The notes below the pieces were generated by a model. That model did not search any database. It was not told where the DNA came from and saw only the letters and a list, made by a program, of their open reading frames with translations. From JBNNGK01 sp050268245 (GTDB lineage: Bacteria; Pseudomonadota; Gammaproteobacteria; Enterobacterales; Enterobacteriaceae), in contig NZ_JBNNGK010000005.1 of NCBI RefSeq assembly GCF_050268245.1, positions 124,001-188,000 on the forward strand: a stretch of DNA of 64,000 nt, read 5' to 3'. Shown here piece by piece: positions 10,601 through 15,345 of this stretch. Numbering within the stretch: position 1 is the stretch's first letter; every line of letters starts with the position of its first letter. Position numbers and translations under genes: made by a program.

Positions 10601-12317
10601 CTTCAAGACCGAGCACTCGGGAGGCAGCCTGAGTACCGGCGGCAGTCTGCTCGGCAATGTGTTGTCGAACAGCAATAACCTGTCGCTGGCGGGGGCGAAT
10701 AACAGCGGGCATGCGGAGGGAACGACGCAGTCGGTGGTATCGGAAGGAAGTCTGATAATCCGTGACACGGCGAATCAGCAGCAGGACGTGAACGACCTGA
10801 GCCGCGACACGGAGAATGCGAACGGCAGCATCGGCCAGATATTTGACAAGGAGAAGGAGCAAAACCGGCTGAAAGAGGCGCAGCTGATAGGGGAGATTGG
10901 CGGTCAGGCGATGGACATCGTGCGGACGCAGGGGGATATCAACGGTCTGGAAGCCGCGCGGGAGGAATATCTCAATAATGGCGGCAAGCCGTTGCCGGAG
11001 AACGCGACGGTAGCGGATAAAGAAGCCTACGCCAAGATGCTGCGTGAAACACCAACCTACCAGGATGCAATGAAGCGATATGGCATGGGTAGCGATTTTC
11101 AGAAAGCGGCACAGGCGGTGACGTCGGCGTTGCAAGGTCTGGCGGGTGGCGATATTGCACAGGCTGTAGCGGGCGGGTTAAGCCCGTATGCGGCGGAGCA
11201 GATAAAGAAATACACGGGAACGGATAAGACGGCGAACGTGCTTGCCCATGCGGTGTGGGGTGCGATAGCGGCAGAAATGAGCGGCAACAGCGCGGCGGCA
11301 GGTGCAGCGGGTGCAGCCGGTGGCGAACTGGCGGCGCGTTATCTGGCGGGGCAGTTGTATCCCGATGTGAAACCGGAAAATCTGAGTGAGGAGCAGAAGC
11401 AGAATATCAGTGCGTTGTCGACGCTTGCGGCGGGGCTGGCGGGTGGTATAGTGGGCGACAGCAGTACGGATGCGGTTGCCGGCGGGCAGGCGGGTAAGAA
11501 TGCGGTGGAGAATAACTTGCTGGGTAAAGCGCTGGTTGAAGGATGCGCCATTGCAGCCCCCTGTCGCAGTAAAGTAGCTGCACAGGTTCTTGAAATCGGT
11601 GTTAAAGCGGGTATCACTGGCGTTGTTGCGAAAGAGATCGCAGATAAGATGTCAGCGGAGGATTTGGATCACCTGATCACCCTGAAAATGATGGGTAACG
11701 ACGAGATCACCGGTAAGTATCTGAGTTCGCTTCAGGATAAATATGCACCGTCGAATACAGGGAATAATGATAGTCAGGTTAATATCGGGCCAAATCATAC
11801 CGGGAACAGTCATGGTCAGGTCAATACTGGGCCGAATCATACCGGTAATAGCGGTAGCCAGATTAATACCGGCCCAAATCACACTGGTGGTGATCAGTCT
11901 GTAGAGCAATTACCAAGCAATACAGGTAACACAGAAGGTGCTTCTGATTTACCAACTCACATGGAAAGTCAGGGCTATGATCCAAGATTACCAATACCGG
12001 AAGCGACAACTGCCAGTAATGGATTAAAGATTGAGTCAAATACTAAGCATACTCCCGGAGCTCAAGGGTTTAGGCCTAATGCAGGCATTGAACCAAGAAA
12101 CTCTTTAGATCTCTTTGAACACTCTATTGCAACGAAAGATCCCAAAGTAAGGTTGTCTATTGATAGTGATGGAAACATACATAGGTTCTTTAATACTAGC
12201 AAAGATGGCACAGGTTCGTACCACTGGAGTGGTAGCACTGGCGATGGAAAAAATGCATTAGGTAATAGAGAGTTAGGTTCTTTTAATAGAGAAATTAAAG
12301 AATTAAGGGGTAAGTAA
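1620..12317 (+). CDS. cdiA: CdiA-type filamentous haemagglutinin/contact-dependent inhibition exoprotein
   Basis: A 3565-residue TpsA exoprotein. ATG 1620 is chosen over an upstream in-frame TTG (1584): AGGA lies 9 nt ahead, and the protein then begins with an extended-signal-peptide motif (MNKHCYRIIFSRTQGELRVV), a hydrophobic core and a likely VLA|N cleavage after residue 64. The TPS secretion domain follows, with NPNL (residue 136) and NPSGIICNGCG (178-188). Next come long FHA-1 repeats with the ~20-residue LDNxxGxL pattern (about residues 400-1640), a Tyr/Trp-rich non-repeat block (nt ~6540-7000) that could be the receptor-binding region, FHA-2 repeats (nt ~8020-10700), a pretoxin region and VENN (residues 3296-3299). 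After VENN there are three 14-residue NTGPNHTG-type linker repeats and a terminal ~90-residue toxin domain rich in polar residues (HRFF...YHWSGSTGD). The last ~800 nt, with the next gene, are visibly AT-rich, as expected for an exchangeable toxin/immunity cassette. The toxin activity is not recognised; a small RNase-like fold is only a guess. Confidence 0.92.
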   Translation: MNKHCYRIIFSRTQGELRVVSELARSCSTMPGQSRGTGGARLWVTVRRAVWFIGLALFTEPVLANGIVADGQAGAAHRPEVIATQNGLPQVNITAPNQAGLSHNKYQQFDVGKQGAILNNSAGMTSTQLAGMIQGNPNLNPNSAPARVILNEVNSNNPSQLRGFLEVAGGKAQVIVANPSGIICNGCGTINAGRMTLTTGKPQLNADGSLAGYQVERGVVRIEGGGLNGDARHDTEYVDILARAVQVNAGVWAKDGLSVTAGRNHISADGKTVTPLGADDKKPELAIDMGQMGGMYSGHIRMIGTEAGVGVRNQGGHLQAAKTLTVSSEGKLSWQSAQKDAVTQAGGDISLAAKESLDYHGKLHSGGKLTVQSREGQVNQSGTLAAVSDVHIEAARGIQSRGHLLAGSNTNSQLTHEANLTLKSQGDVLASGSLLSKKKVDVSGHRVDVGQAQLAARQTTLSAQGGGVGMQQAKIDSEQVSVATAGDIDAQQAQIRAGRWDVSGNNLFNQGAAWSQVGSGENRFALTGQLDNTDGTIEARQLSLNAAALTNLRGRMVALDAADQHWRVSNTVNNNGGMLGANGNLTLEAGRLSNQSGTVKSQSALTVNAAADIDNGQGKLLAGNQLTLNAAGALDNRSGDINGEQLQLTAQQVNNTQGQLIGRGNLKLTARDGVNNQHGLIGAGEALNVHTNGDIDNRSGTVQGDKQLALSARNIDNGAGKLLSGQRLTVNASAAIDNRAGEISAKTLNLQAQRLNNAQGKAIGQQELNLTAKQALDNTQGLLAAGDTLNVRSDGDINNRGGTAQGGKQLTIAAQNLHNGEGKLLSGGQLTLQAADAINNPSGEISGSTLQLNAQRLDNAQGKVIAQRGLDVHARQSLDNKQGLLEAGERLSIRSEGGWDNRAGMAQGGKQVTASVSQLNNSEGKLQSGGALALDTRGEVNNQGGTLTAQNSLHWQGGANSLFNNTGGMLLSSGDLRLNGGQLVNSQNGIIQSQGELALNLTGAWDNQGGKLTGNGKTHIVADSLRNAQGVIQALDTLDMQFTRSLDNGHGRIFSKLSQTLQAQDIYNLQGWMGSQGGWAAVSQHVDNREGSIQSQQQSQLTADTLDNRQGTWQSAGDLALRVAQDVDNRAGKISAQGQLDVQGRADGASIGQLKNAGGQLLAGDALVLQAQAADNTQNGLIYSQKQMLLSLHHALDNRQGRVQSGEGLQLNAETLLNQGGALDSQQQLGLRILGLLDNTAGAVRSNGDQQIAANRIANQQGVFSSRGGIALTAQQIDNAKGTFISQGVGVYRADVLNNQQGKIHSGNALTLQSGQIANQTGQVVSTGKLQINADQLDNSTQGTLSSQDALVVQTDRLNNRDGGLLLGTTDTDISARQLDNYAGRLQSAGSLRLTRLETLDNRQGRILANGALSINASGARTASMLSLLNQQGLVQSGDTLNINTRTLDNLGGTLLSQGALTLAVQQDYTHRMGDTINSNTAVNFSVSGVLTNLTDWLLPGSLTINSAHLTNLGSLVGKTLHLTTGALLNQGRLEADRMTLKVDTLDNSGALMGDDITAQGRIIDNHGREAVMAATQRLNLQTSERLTNRDRGFIYSADSLQLTSDGLIENRASNIEAEGDLALTAARFENLREGLEIEREAETSDYKWHRYNYYWRSYGSTTDPDVSNMTPTTQQLTFRDDAAASSNPYGTLLNIDAAGKRAEVQVKDNKGQLVSVWVNYLALTPNVDGSYDMTFYETRGFRQDSVPTPYHNTVWREHDRGRIEQWDPEKHVDIASAPFVTDYNNFRERTATGTVTTDKLVSAGVGAFLLSGGNMALHIGKQLLNDASTISANGNLTIDGRGDVVNKGYSVNERRQEYIYDHYDQDTNHWHPTFNRDETTALSTIDGIITGNGNVSIQGASITNTTVNQAQISSVEAAQKAAEAERAEWERNPLGVNVEGGEWQSGDTQLAPGGQASEAESGATSPLGRPLLPGELALTEQQHLGQVSTNIPNNALFQQQTAPDSPFLVVTDPRFADKGKFISSDYMLERVGYDPSQVHKRLGDGYYEQRLVREQVLKLTGRQSVRGEDAMAQYQSLMNNGVKVAQDFHLVPGVALTPSQIAALQQDIVWLVSETVDTANGPQTVWVPKVYLANTTLKLTGDGAVIGGGNLQLSAGSINNAGNLFADRALGIDANQFLHQGGDIRADSINVQADSLTLSTNLQDALRQASMSANDITLSGTNITLQGAKLDATHNLSLSASNNLDIGAAKSSHLADLQVISGAMGNRTSSGMETAGERMAQVSGEWQQALGSTLNAGNNLTLKAGQDISLKGSQASAGGQLGVQAGRDLTIQTESTTNRTHLEANSRTSSVSNSREEERLVLSTLSGEQGVTLIAGNNLLAEGAQVDSTSGSIGLSGENVTINAARQQTHDRDSEHTRVGKTKSQREQETTRDTVVGSTLSGQQGVTVIAREGDVTVTGSTLHSEQGALALQAKNDVTINSASETESRFSESRSEKKGFLNKKSSHTVSNDRVTTEQGSLLSGDSVSISAGNDVTLSGSAIAADHDVNLQAGNNVSIVAATESESHYLLEEKKKSGLLSGGGLGFTIGSQSSRHQIDEQGTTQSQSVSTVGSSQGNVNITAGKTVHIGGADLVAGKDMTLSGDSVQIDPGYDKRTRTETFESKQSGLSVALSGAAGGALNTAVNTAQQARKESGGRLQALQGTKAALSGVQAGQAVALEQAKGGDVTNTVGVSASLGSQKSSSESHSQSSTVSGSTLTAGNNLSITATGKGGGAGSGDIVIAGSQLKAGGDTQLSAGRDVQLSGAANTQQSSGKNSSSGFGVGVDVTTAGVAASANANQSRGKEQGNGTQWSETTVSSGGTVNVSSGRDTTLTGAQVSGETVVMEVGRDLTLSSQQDSDRYDAKQNSTSGGISVPLTAGAGGLQASVSRDKLHSNYDSVQEQTGIFAGKGGFDISVGNHTQLDGAVIGSTAAADKNKLDTGTLGFENIENQADFKTEHSGGSLSTGGSLLGNVLSNSNNLSLAGANNSGHAEGTTQSVVSEGSLIIRDTANQQQDVNDLSRDTENANGSIGQIFDKEKEQNRLKEAQLIGEIGGQAMDIVRTQGDINGLEAAREEYLNNGGKPLPENATVADKEAYAKMLRETPTYQDAMKRYGMGSDFQKAAQAVTSALQGLAGGDIAQAVAGGLSPYAAEQIKKYTGTDKTANVLAHAVWGAIAAEMSGNSAAAGAAGAAGGELAARYLAGQLYPDVKPENLSEEQKQNISALSTLAAGLAGGIVGDSSTDAVAGGQAGKNAVENNLLGKALVEGCAIAAPCRSKVAAQVLEIGVKAGITGVVAKEIADKMSAEDLDHLITLKMMGNDEITGKYLSSLQDKYAPSNTGNNDSQVNIGPNHTGNSHGQVNTGPNHTGNSGSQINTGPNHTGGDQSVEQLPSNTGNTEGASDLPTHMESQGYDPRLPIPEATTASNGLKIESNTKHTPGAQGFRPNAGIEPRNSLDLFEHSIATKDPKVRLSIDSDGNIHRFFNTSKDGTGSYHWSGSTGDGKNALGNRELGSFNREIKELRGK
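11781..11894 (+). repeat. 42-nt tandem repeat in the CdiA pretoxin-toxin linker
   Basis: Nearly three units with 42-nt period (starts 11781, 11823, 11865), each encoding a variant of N-x-G-P-N-H-T-G-N-S-x-x-Q-x. They sit between the VENN motif and the terminal toxin domain and mark the boundary after which base composition becomes AT-rich. Such linker repeats are plausible recombination points for toxin exchange (inference). Confidence 0.8.
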
Positions 12318-12817
12318 TGATATTTGGAAAACCTTATGAATTTGCTGTTTTTTATGAATTGTTAGAAAAAACAGATGATGAGTATTGGAAATATGGGGTT
12401 TTTATTTTTTTCATAGAAGATGAAATATATCCAGCTAGAGGATCTAATTATACATTGTCTATGGCTATGGACTATCTGAAAGATAGTTATCAAGAAGTGA
12501 TAAGCTGCCCAAATAAAGGGTTGGATATGTCAATGGATGATAATGGTCTGTTAAAAAAACTGGCTCACTCACATGGTATGCTACTTGATAATGACCCTGA
12601 AGACCTTGACCTTCCAGATTTAGAACAAATGGGAGTTTTTTTAAGCCCCCTTGAGATAGCTGATACAGGATTTTATTTGTTTTATTATCCTATTGATAAT
12701 GATAAAGAATGCCTAATATATAGTTCGGATTATGGGAATACAGCCAAAAGAACTATTTTAAACAGAGGAACTGTTAGTAATGTATTGATAAAGCTTCCAA
12801 ATAAGGATGCTATATAA
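12317..12817 (+). CDS. cdiI: Putative CDI immunity protein
   Basis: A 166-residue protein starting in the TAATG overlap with the cdiA stop codon (the A at 12317 is shared). Such translational coupling is typical of toxin/immunity pairs. It is strongly AT-rich compared with everything upstream of nt ~11,980, acidic (many D/E, e.g. DNDPEDLDLPDLEQM) and has no signal peptide or membrane segment, consistent with a cytoplasmic inhibitor that binds the basic, polar CdiA C-terminus. I do not recognise a named immunity family, so the call rests on position, overlap, composition and size. A strong hairpin terminator follows directly. Confidence 0.8.
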   Translation: MIFGKPYEFAVFYELLEKTDDEYWKYGVFIFFIEDEIYPARGSNYTLSMAMDYLKDSYQEVISCPNKGLDMSMDDNGLLKKLAHSHGMLLDNDPEDLDLPDLEQMGVFLSPLEIADTGFYLFYYPIDNDKECLIYSSDYGNTAKRTILNRGTVSNVLIKLPNKDAI

Positions 12818-12831
12818 AACTAGTTTTGACT

Positions 12832-12864
12832 AAGTTCCCGGCCAACTGTCCGGGAACTTTGCTT
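12832..12864 (+). terminator. Hairpin terminator after the CDI operon
   Basis: A perfect 10-bp stem, AAGTTCCCGG (12832-12841) paired with CCGGGAACTT (12850-12859), 8-nt loop, then TGCTT. It lies 14 nt after the immunity stop codon and closes the cdiB-cdiA-cdiI transcription unit. Confidence 0.75.
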
Positions 12865-12866
12865 CT

Positions 12867-13045
12867 AAGCCCTAAATCCTCCCTCTTCCCGCTGCCGTAA
12901 CCGGTGTACACCGGGCGCAGCGGTCACCTCAAGTTGTTCCGCGTTGGCTATGCTGGATTCAATGATCCAGTTGCCGCCGATGATCAACTCGCCGTTATCC
13001 CGTACCAAACAGGTGTTGAAACTTACCGGACGGCAGTCGGTGTCT
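12867..13045 (-). pseudogene. C-terminal half of a broken SymE-like gene
   Basis: On the minus strand this stretch encodes about 59 residues running DTDCRPVSFNTCLVRDN, then GELIIGGNWIIESSIANAEQ, then LEVTAAPGVHRL, to a stop. The pattern (short strand, G-x-W-I, ...I-x-x-x-x-L-x-V, P-G) matches the swapped-hairpin AbrB-like module of SymE-family proteins. It has no start of its own: upstream on the same strand the sequence turns abruptly into antisense CdiA-derived DNA at ~13046. The probable N-terminal half lies at 15013-15202, on the same strand and in the expected order. SymE assignment is by motif reading only. Confidence 0.5.
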
Positions 13046-13984
13046 GTGCCGACAGCATTAACGTGCAGGCAGACAGCCTGACGCTGAGCACCAACCTGCA
13101 GGATGCGCTGCGGCAGGCCAGCATGAGCGCCAACGATATCACGCTCAGCGGCACCAATATTACGTTGCAAGGAGCAAAACTGGATGCAACACATAACCTG
13201 AGCCTGAGCGCCAGCAACAATCTGGACATCGGCGCGGCGAAAAGCAGCCATCTGGCCGATCTGCAGGTGATCTCCGGTGCGATGGGGAACCGCACCAGCA
13301 GCGGGATGGAAACGGCCGGCGAGCGGATGGCGCAGGTGGGCGGCGAGTGGCAGCAGGCTTTGGGCAGCACGCTGAATGCCGGTAACAACCTGACGCTGAA
13401 AGCCGGGCAGGACATCAGCCTGAAAGGCAGCCAGGCCAGCGCGGGCGGGCAACTGGGCGTGCAGGCGGGCCGGGATCTGACGATCCAGACGGAAAGCACC
13501 ACCAACCGTACCCACCTGGAGGCCAACAGCCGCACCTCGTCGGTGAGTAACAGCCGTGAGGAGGATCGGTTAGTGCTCAGTACGTTGAGTGGCGAGCAGA
13601 GCGTGACGTTGATTGCGGGCAACAACCTGCTGGCCGAGGGGGCGCAGGTTGACAGCACCTCGGGCAGTATTGGCCTGAGCGGGGAGAACGTGGCGATCAA
13701 CGCGGCGCGTCAGCAGACCCACGATCGTGACAGTGAGCACACCCGCGTGGGCAAAACCAAAAGCCAGCGGGAACAGGAAACCACGCGTGACACGGTGGTC
13801 GGCAGTACCCTGAGCGGCCAGCAAGGGGTGACGGTGATCGCCCGCGAAGGGGATGTGACGGTGACGGGCAGCACCTTGCACAGTGAGCAGGGGGCGCTGG
13901 CGCTACAGGCGAAAAACGACGTCACGCTCAACAGCGCGTCAGAAACGGAATTGGGCAGCCAGAAGTCGTCCTCAGAATCGCATC
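13046..13984 (+). pseudogene. Truncated, internally deleted second copy of a cdiA FHA-2 segment
   Basis: Nucleotides 13046-13949 match 8176-9079 of cdiA at a constant offset of 4870, with about 19 mismatches by eye (~98% identity). At 13950 the match jumps to cdiA 9828-9861 (GGCAGCCAGAAGTCGTCC...), so about 750 bp is missing, and the join keeps the reading frame (SASETE|LGSQKSSSESH). There is no secretion signal, TPS domain or toxin, and the open frame running through it (12904-14034) begins in unrelated sequence. This is debris of an earlier or duplicated TpsA gene, not a functional gene. It could recombine with the intact copy. Confidence 0.9.
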
Positions 13985-14040
13985 CGGGGGAGCAGCGGGA
14001 CAGCCCAAAGCCGGACGTTGCCGAAGAAGAATGAAGCGGT

Positions 14041-14086
14041 ATACTAATAGTTAATAACTGATAGTAATCCGAATGGAGAAACGACC
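14041..14086 (+). promoter_or_regulatory. Probable promoter/operator of parDE
   Basis: Upstream of parD lies TATACTAATAG followed by the imperfect palindrome ACTAATAGTTAATAACTGAT and a good ribosome site (GGAG ahead of ATG 14087). ParD-type antitoxins usually bind such palindromes to repress their own operon; the operator role here is inferred. Confidence 0.4.
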
Positions 14087-14347
14087 ATGCCAACCAGCGT
14101 AGCGCTCAGCCCTTACTTCGAAGCGTTCATCCGTGAACAGATAGAGAGCGGACGGTATAACAACACCAGTGAGGTGATCCGTGCAGGACTCAGGGCACTG
14201 GAAGAACGGGAGCAGCAGATGAAACTTGAAACACTGCAGAAAGCGGTCAGCGCAGGGATAAACAGCGGTGAAAGCAAAAACGCTGAAGAGGTGTTCGGAC
14301 GTCTGTCACAAAAATACCGGCGTATGGCTGGAGGCGGTAAAGCGTAA
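14087..14347 (+). CDS. parD: ParD-family antitoxin (ribbon-helix-helix)
   Basis: An 86-residue protein with the N-terminal MPTSVALSPYFEAFIREQI and SGRYNNTSEVIRAGLRALEE pattern characteristic of ParD/RHH antitoxins: a short beta strand for DNA binding followed by two helices, then a flexible C-terminal tail that wraps the toxin. GGAG precedes the ATG. Its stop codon overlaps the parE start (TAATG). It neutralises ParE and presumably represses the operon. The pair sits inside the wreckage zone behind the CDI locus, between a cdiA fragment and inverted Xer-like sequences, so it probably arrived as accessory DNA. Confidence 0.9.
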   Translation: MPTSVALSPYFEAFIREQIESGRYNNTSEVIRAGLRALEEREQQMKLETLQKAVSAGINSGESKNAEEVFGRLSQKYRRMAGGGKA

Positions 14348-14670
14348 TGAAACTGGGTATATCGCCTCTGGCAGAGCAGGATATGGAAGCCATCGGTGAC
14401 TATATCGCGCAGGATAATCCGGTGCGTGCGGTGAGCTTCACGGAAGAGCTGTACCAGCAGTGCCTGCTGATAGCAGAGTCCCCAGTAATCTACAGAGAAA
14501 GGCCGGAGCTGGGGCACAGCGTCAGAAGCTGTGCTTGTGGACGCTACCTCATCGTGTTCAGGGTGCTTGACACGGAAGTGCGTATAGAAAGGTTGCTTCA
14601 TGGCTCACGGGATATTAGCACGCTGTTCGCAGAGCCGAATGGAGCAGCGGAGCCGCCGGACAGCCCCTAA
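14347..14670 (+). CDS. parE: ParE/RelE-superfamily toxin
   Basis: A 107-residue protein starting in the overlap with parD. It has the ParE-type N-terminus (MKLGISPLAEQDMEAIGDYI), a central ...R-x-x-P-E-L-G-x-x-V-R-S region and the C-terminal YLIVFRVLDTEVRIERLLHGSRD block that is diagnostic of ParE toxins. Classical ParE proteins inhibit DNA gyrase; that activity is family knowledge, not seen here. The C-terminal tail (AEPNGAAEPPDSP) extends beyond the usual end and may be read-through into neighbouring junk. Toxin and antitoxin both look intact. Confidence 0.9.
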   Translation: MKLGISPLAEQDMEAIGDYIAQDNPVRAVSFTEELYQQCLLIAESPVIYRERPELGHSVRSCACGRYLIVFRVLDTEVRIERLLHGSRDISTLFAEPNGAAEPPDSP

Positions 14671-14785
14671 GCCCTCTGTGAGTGGCGTTGTTGGTGGAGA
14701 GGCAGCTGTGTTGCGCGAGGTAAATGGCCGTGAAGCGGCGGAAGCATCGCGGAATATGCAGGTCAGAGGTAGCCGTCGTCCGTCC

Positions 14786-14816
14786 ATTAACCATAATGCG
14801 GGAGATTATACGCACT
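14786..14816 (-). repeat. Xer/cer-like site A (inverted partner of site B)
   Basis: Read on the minus strand: AGTGCGTATAA, 9-nt centre TCTCCCGCA, TTATGGTTAAT. The arms match the ColE1 cer core arms (as I recall them) at 9/11 and 10/11 positions and the E. coli dif arms at 9/11 each, but the centre is longer than the usual 6-8 nt. The same core recurs inverted at 14864-14891. Function is unproven. Confidence 0.45.
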
Positions 14817-14863
14817 CTCACGGCTGTCATCAGAATCCTTGCTGAAAAAAAGTGATGCGTTCG

Positions 14864-14891
14864 TATGCGTATAATCTGCATTATGGCGTGC
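14864..14891 (+). repeat. Xer-like site B (inverted partner of site A)
   Basis: TATGCGTATAA, 6-nt centre TCTGCA, TTATGGCGTGC. Its core is the same as site A, without the extra CCC, in opposite orientation about 50 bp away. The left arm matches the dif arm at 8/11; the right arm is weaker. The pair could equally be terminal inverted repeats of a small element. Confidence 0.4.
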
Positions 14892-15012
14892 GCCGCCGCG
14901 TTCAACATCGGGTGTGGCCGCCGTCCCCGCCCCAAAATCTTGCCTATGTTGACTGGGTATACTCGGCTCATCCATGATCCTCGCCCTTGTCGGGGCCGCT
15001 GCAAGCAGCATT

Positions 15013-15035
15013 CAAATCTGCTACTGGCAGATTTG
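15013..15035. repeat. Perfect 9-bp palindrome at the break of the SymE-like gene
   Basis: CAAATCTGC (15013-15021), TACTG, GCAGATTTG (15027-15035). It lies exactly where the SymE-like reading frame degenerates, so it may be part of the junction created by an insertion or a stem formed in the transcript. Confidence 0.5.
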
Positions 15036-15202
15036 TCACAGACGGCTTCCCATGTGGCTTCGTCTGTGAGGGGGGTGATCCACAGGCCATCCGGCCTGAG
15101 TGTGAGCTGAAAAGGGACGCCGGATGTAAAACTCAGCCCGGTGAGGGCGTCGCCGTTAATCGTCAGTTCCGGTATCGGTTCGGGGGTAAAGGTGATGTGC
15201 AT
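15013..15202 (-). pseudogene. N-terminal half of a broken SymE-like gene
   Basis: From ATG 15202 on the minus strand the frame encodes MHITFTPEPIPELTINGDAL, then TGLSFTSGVPFQLTLRPDGL, then WITPLTDEATWEAVCDKSAS. The arrangement (IPELTI-x-G-x-x-L-x-x-x-x-F-x-x-G-x-P-x-x-L-x-x) aligns with SymE-type toxins. Coding character is lost at the palindrome 15013-15035. The likely continuation (C-terminal module, 12867-13045) is displaced ~2 kb downstream on the same strand. Whether the truncated product is made is unknown. The family call is by eye. Confidence 0.5.
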
Positions 15203-15226
15203 GCGCTGCCCTCGGTGATGGGTGCG

Positions 15227-15285
15227 AGCAGCGATTATATGCTAGAGCAAGCGGGGAACAAGGTATCGATCGTCGCAGCCACCGA
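15227..15285 (+). pseudogene. Chimeric cdiA scrap
   Basis: Nucleotides 15227-15247 match cdiA 7689-7709 (SSDYMLE) and 15248-15285 match cdiA ~9270-9306 (QAGNxVSIVAATE), fused in frame although the sources are ~1.5 kb apart. It is too short to be functional and records a second deletion event in TpsA-derived DNA. Confidence 0.75.
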
Positions 15286-15345
15286 GCAGATACCGCTTGT
15301 GGTAGCCGGTATCTGCCAGATAAGCGCTAAATGTTTACACGCAAC

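Larger units (their letters stand above)
14671..15012. other. Non-coding/degenerate stretch with inverted repeats
   Basis: No convincing gene is visible between parE and the SymE-like fragment. The stretch contains an inverted pair of ~22-bp Xer-like sequences (14786-14816 and 14864-14891) and short open frames without family features. It is best read as recombination debris. Confidence 0.5.

Noticed and set aside
12904..14034. 376-aa open frame as a real gene
   Set aside because: It starts in unrelated antisense DNA and is otherwise a deleted cdiA segment without signal, TPS or toxin domains.
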